Shown piece after piece: positions 22,668 to 24,135 of a DNA stretch of 24,135 nt. The notes beneath the pieces were generated by a model, which saw only the letters and a list, made by a program, of their open reading frames with translations, was not told where the DNA came from and ran no database searches. Position 1 is the first letter of the stretch; the number at the start of each line of letters is the position of its first letter. The position numbers and the translations under genes are program-made. This DNA comes from Caryophanales bacterium UBA7581 (lineage in GTDB: Bacteria > Bacillota_I > Bacilli_A > RFN20 > CAG-826), in assembly GCA_002477825.1 (NCBI GenBank), contig DLKT01000041.1:1-24135 (forward strand). The letters are read 5' to 3'.

Positions 22668-23243
22668 ATGTATTACTCCATGCATGGTATCGTAGAGGAA
22701 GTCCTCTATGACCGCATTGTTTTAGTGGTTCATGATATCGGTTATGAAATTTTTGTTTCGCATATCGAACAATATAGCCCCCAAGAAGAATGTACGATTT
22801 ATCTTCATGAAGTCATTCGGGAAGATGATCATTTTTTGGTCGGCTTTAAAGATAAAGAAGAACGCGCTGTCTTTATGTCGTTAATTAATGTAAAAGGTAT
22901 CGGTCCTAAGACCGCTATCGGAGTGTTAAGCACAACGGATCCTAAAACCTTTATTTTAGCGATTGAAAATAGCGATATTAAATTTTTAAAGAAATTACCA
23001 GGCATTGGTCCGAAAGCAGCGCAACAAATTCTTCTTGATTTACGCGGCCATTTAGCCTTACAAAACGAAGAAGAAAAGGGTAGTAAAAAAGTTTTAACCG
23101 AAGAAGAAAAAGATACCATCGAAGCTTTAAAATCTTTAGGCTTTAAAATGGGAGATATTGAAAAAGCGCTTGCCAAAATCGATAAAGAAGGCTTAAGTAG
23201 TGTGCGCTTAACCAAAGAAGCACTGCTACTTTTAAGGAAGTGA
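22668..23243 (+). CDS. ruvA: Holliday junction branch-migration protein RuvA
   Basis: RuvA binds the four-way DNA junction and loads the RuvB motor. The 191-residue product has the OB-fold domain I (about 1-62, MYYSMHGIVEE). Domain II has two helix-hairpin-helix motifs, VKGIGPKTAIG and LPGIGPKAAQQI. After a flexible Glu/Lys linker comes the small domain III (about 145-191) that contacts RuvB. The RBS is AAGGAG just after the obg stop. ruvB starts 4 nt after its stop. ruvC is not visible, as usual in Firmicutes. Confidence 0.97.
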   Translation: MYYSMHGIVEEVLYDRIVLVVHDIGYEIFVSHIEQYSPQEECTIYLHEVIREDDHFLVGFKDKEERAVFMSLINVKGIGPKTAIGVLSTTDPKTFILAIENSDIKFLKKLPGIGPKAAQQILLDLRGHLALQNEEEKGSKKVLTEEEKDTIEALKSLGFKMGDIEKALAKIDKEGLSSVRLTKEALLLLRK

Positions 23244-23247
23244 TTGT

Positions 23248-24135
23248 ATGTCTAGAGTACTCGATGCCAATATGACGAAAGAAGACGAACAAGAAATCTC
23301 GTTACGTCCGATTACTTTAGATGAATACATTGGTCAAGCTCATTTAAAAGACAATTTACGCGTTTATATGGGCGCGGCTAAAAACCGTGATGAAGTATTA
23401 GATCATGTTCTTTTATATGGTCCACCTGGCTTAGGTAAAACCACTTTAGCGCACGTTATCGCTAATGAAATGCATGGAAACATTAAAATCGTGAATGGTC
23501 CAAGCGTAGAAAAAACCGGCGATTTAGCGAGTATTTTAACCTCTTTACAACCGGGGGATATTTTATTCATCGATGAAATCCATCGTTTGCCAAGAATTGT
23601 TGAAGAAGTTCTTTATAGTGCCATGGAAGACTTTATGTTGTCCATTGTCGTCAGTAGAGAACAAGGCGCTAAAACGCTCAATATTCCATTAGAGCCATTT
23701 ACGTTAGTGGGCGCTACAACGCGTGTAGGCGATTTATCTTCGCCCTTACGAGCGCGTTTTGGTATTACTGAAAAATTGAATTTCTATACTTTAGAAGAAA
23801 TTGAACAAATCGTTTTACGTACCGCGCGCGTTTATCAAACAACGATAGATGCCGATGCCGCGCATGAAATTGCGTTACGTTCTAGAGGAACGCCACGTAT
23901 TGCCAATCGTTTATTCCGCCGGGTACGTGATTTCGCTAACTATGAAAATCGTACTCACGTGACCTTAGAAGAAGCCAAAAAAGCACTAGAAGCGCTGAAA
24001 GTAGATTCCCTTGGTCTAGATGATGTTGATATTCGATATCTAGAAGGCATCATGGATCGATTCCATGGTGGACCCGTGGGCTTAGAAGCGCTAGCGAGTG
24101 CGATTGGTGAAGAAGTTGTCACCTTAGAAGATGTA
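23248..24135 (+). CDS. ruvB: Holliday junction branch-migration helicase RuvB (3' end outside window)
   Basis: RuvB is the hexameric AAA+ motor that pumps DNA through the RuvA-bound junction. The reading frame stays open to the last base, giving 296 residues. The usual length is about 330-340, so about 40 C-terminal residues are missing past the window edge. Visible features are the N-terminal LRPITLDEYIGQ, Walker A GPPGLGKT at 58-65, Walker B DEIH at 109-112, sensor 1 GATTR, and the arginine-finger segment SPLRARFG. The winged-helix domain begins around ALKVDSLGLDDVD. The start ATG at 23248 has AAGGAAGTGA upstream within the end of ruvA. Confidence 0.96.
   Translation, partial: MSRVLDANMTKEDEQEISLRPITLDEYIGQAHLKDNLRVYMGAAKNRDEVLDHVLLYGPPGLGKTTLAHVIANEMHGNIKIVNGPSVEKTGDLASILTSLQPGDILFIDEIHRLPRIVEEVLYSAMEDFMLSIVVSREQGAKTLNIPLEPFTLVGATTRVGDLSSPLRARFGITEKLNFYTLEEIEQIVLRTARVYQTTIDADAAHEIALRSRGTPRIANRLFRRVRDFANYENRTHVTLEEAKKALEALKVDSLGLDDVDIRYLEGIMDRFHGGPVGLEALASAIGEEVVTLEDV

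Noticed and set aside
22829..23215. 128-codon minus-strand frame opposite ruvA, and similar long antisense frames opposite lon and obgE
   Set aside because: They mirror the codon pattern of well-conserved plus-strand genes, have no RBS of their own, and show no recognisable protein features.
1..24135. CRISPR array, tRNA genes, insertion sequence or prophage
   Set aside because: I saw no regularly spaced repeats, no cloverleaf-like segments with conserved T-loop, no transposase or integrase frames and no phage structural genes.

Overview
This window looks like a chromosomal segment of a low-GC, spore-forming Firmicute. An Erysipelotrichales-like member of the Bacilli is my best guess, inferred from the A+T-rich sequence, the strong Shine-Dalgarno sites, a T-box, an L27 with a cleavable N-terminal extension, and a compacted Bacillus-type gene order. 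No rRNA, tRNA, insertion sequence, prophage or CRISPR array is visible.

The backbone follows the Bacillus subtilis order ysoA-tig-(clpX-lonB)-lonA-ysxC-(hem operon)-spoVID-ysxE-valS-(folC)-radC-(mreBCD)-minC-minD-spoIVFA-spoIVFB-rplU-prp-rpmA-(spo0B)-obg-ruvA-ruvB. Genes in parentheses are absent from the matching interval here. The sporulation genes spoVID, ysxE, spoIVFA and spoIVFB are retained, so the cell probably still makes endospores.

Layout. Bases 138-3050 hold a condensation-type acyltransferase, a zinc-ribbon membrane protein and a YsoA-like helical-repeat protein. Bases 3149-7452 hold trigger factor, Lon protease and the ribosome-assembly GTPase EngB. Bases 7465-9220 hold a spoVID-ysxE pair. 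Bases 9293-12429 are an accessory island absent from the Bacillus order: an SPFH/stomatin protein on the minus strand, then a divergent pair made of an unrecognised membrane-anchored 440-residue protein and an isochorismatase-fold cysteine hydrolase. Bases 12512-15350 are a T-box-controlled valS. Bases 15366-16242 hold a small double-glycine-leader peptide gene overlapping radC. Bases 16290-18948 are minC-minD-spoIVFA-spoIVFB. Bases 18958-19204 look like a free-standing small-RNA gene. Bases 19259-20366 are the L21-leader/rplU/prp/rpmA operon. Bases 20405-24135 are a GT2 glycosyltransferase, obgE, ruvA and the start of ruvB, cut by the window end.

The most interesting items are four: the 64-residue double-glycine peptide with no transporter nearby; the structured RNA with its own promoter and terminator upstream of rplU; two copies of an unusual arrangement in which a terminator-like hairpin contains the ribosome binding site of the next gene and the start codon follows its seven-T tract; and the unrecognised membrane protein plus hydrolase pair, whose promoter lies inside a perfect inverted repeat.
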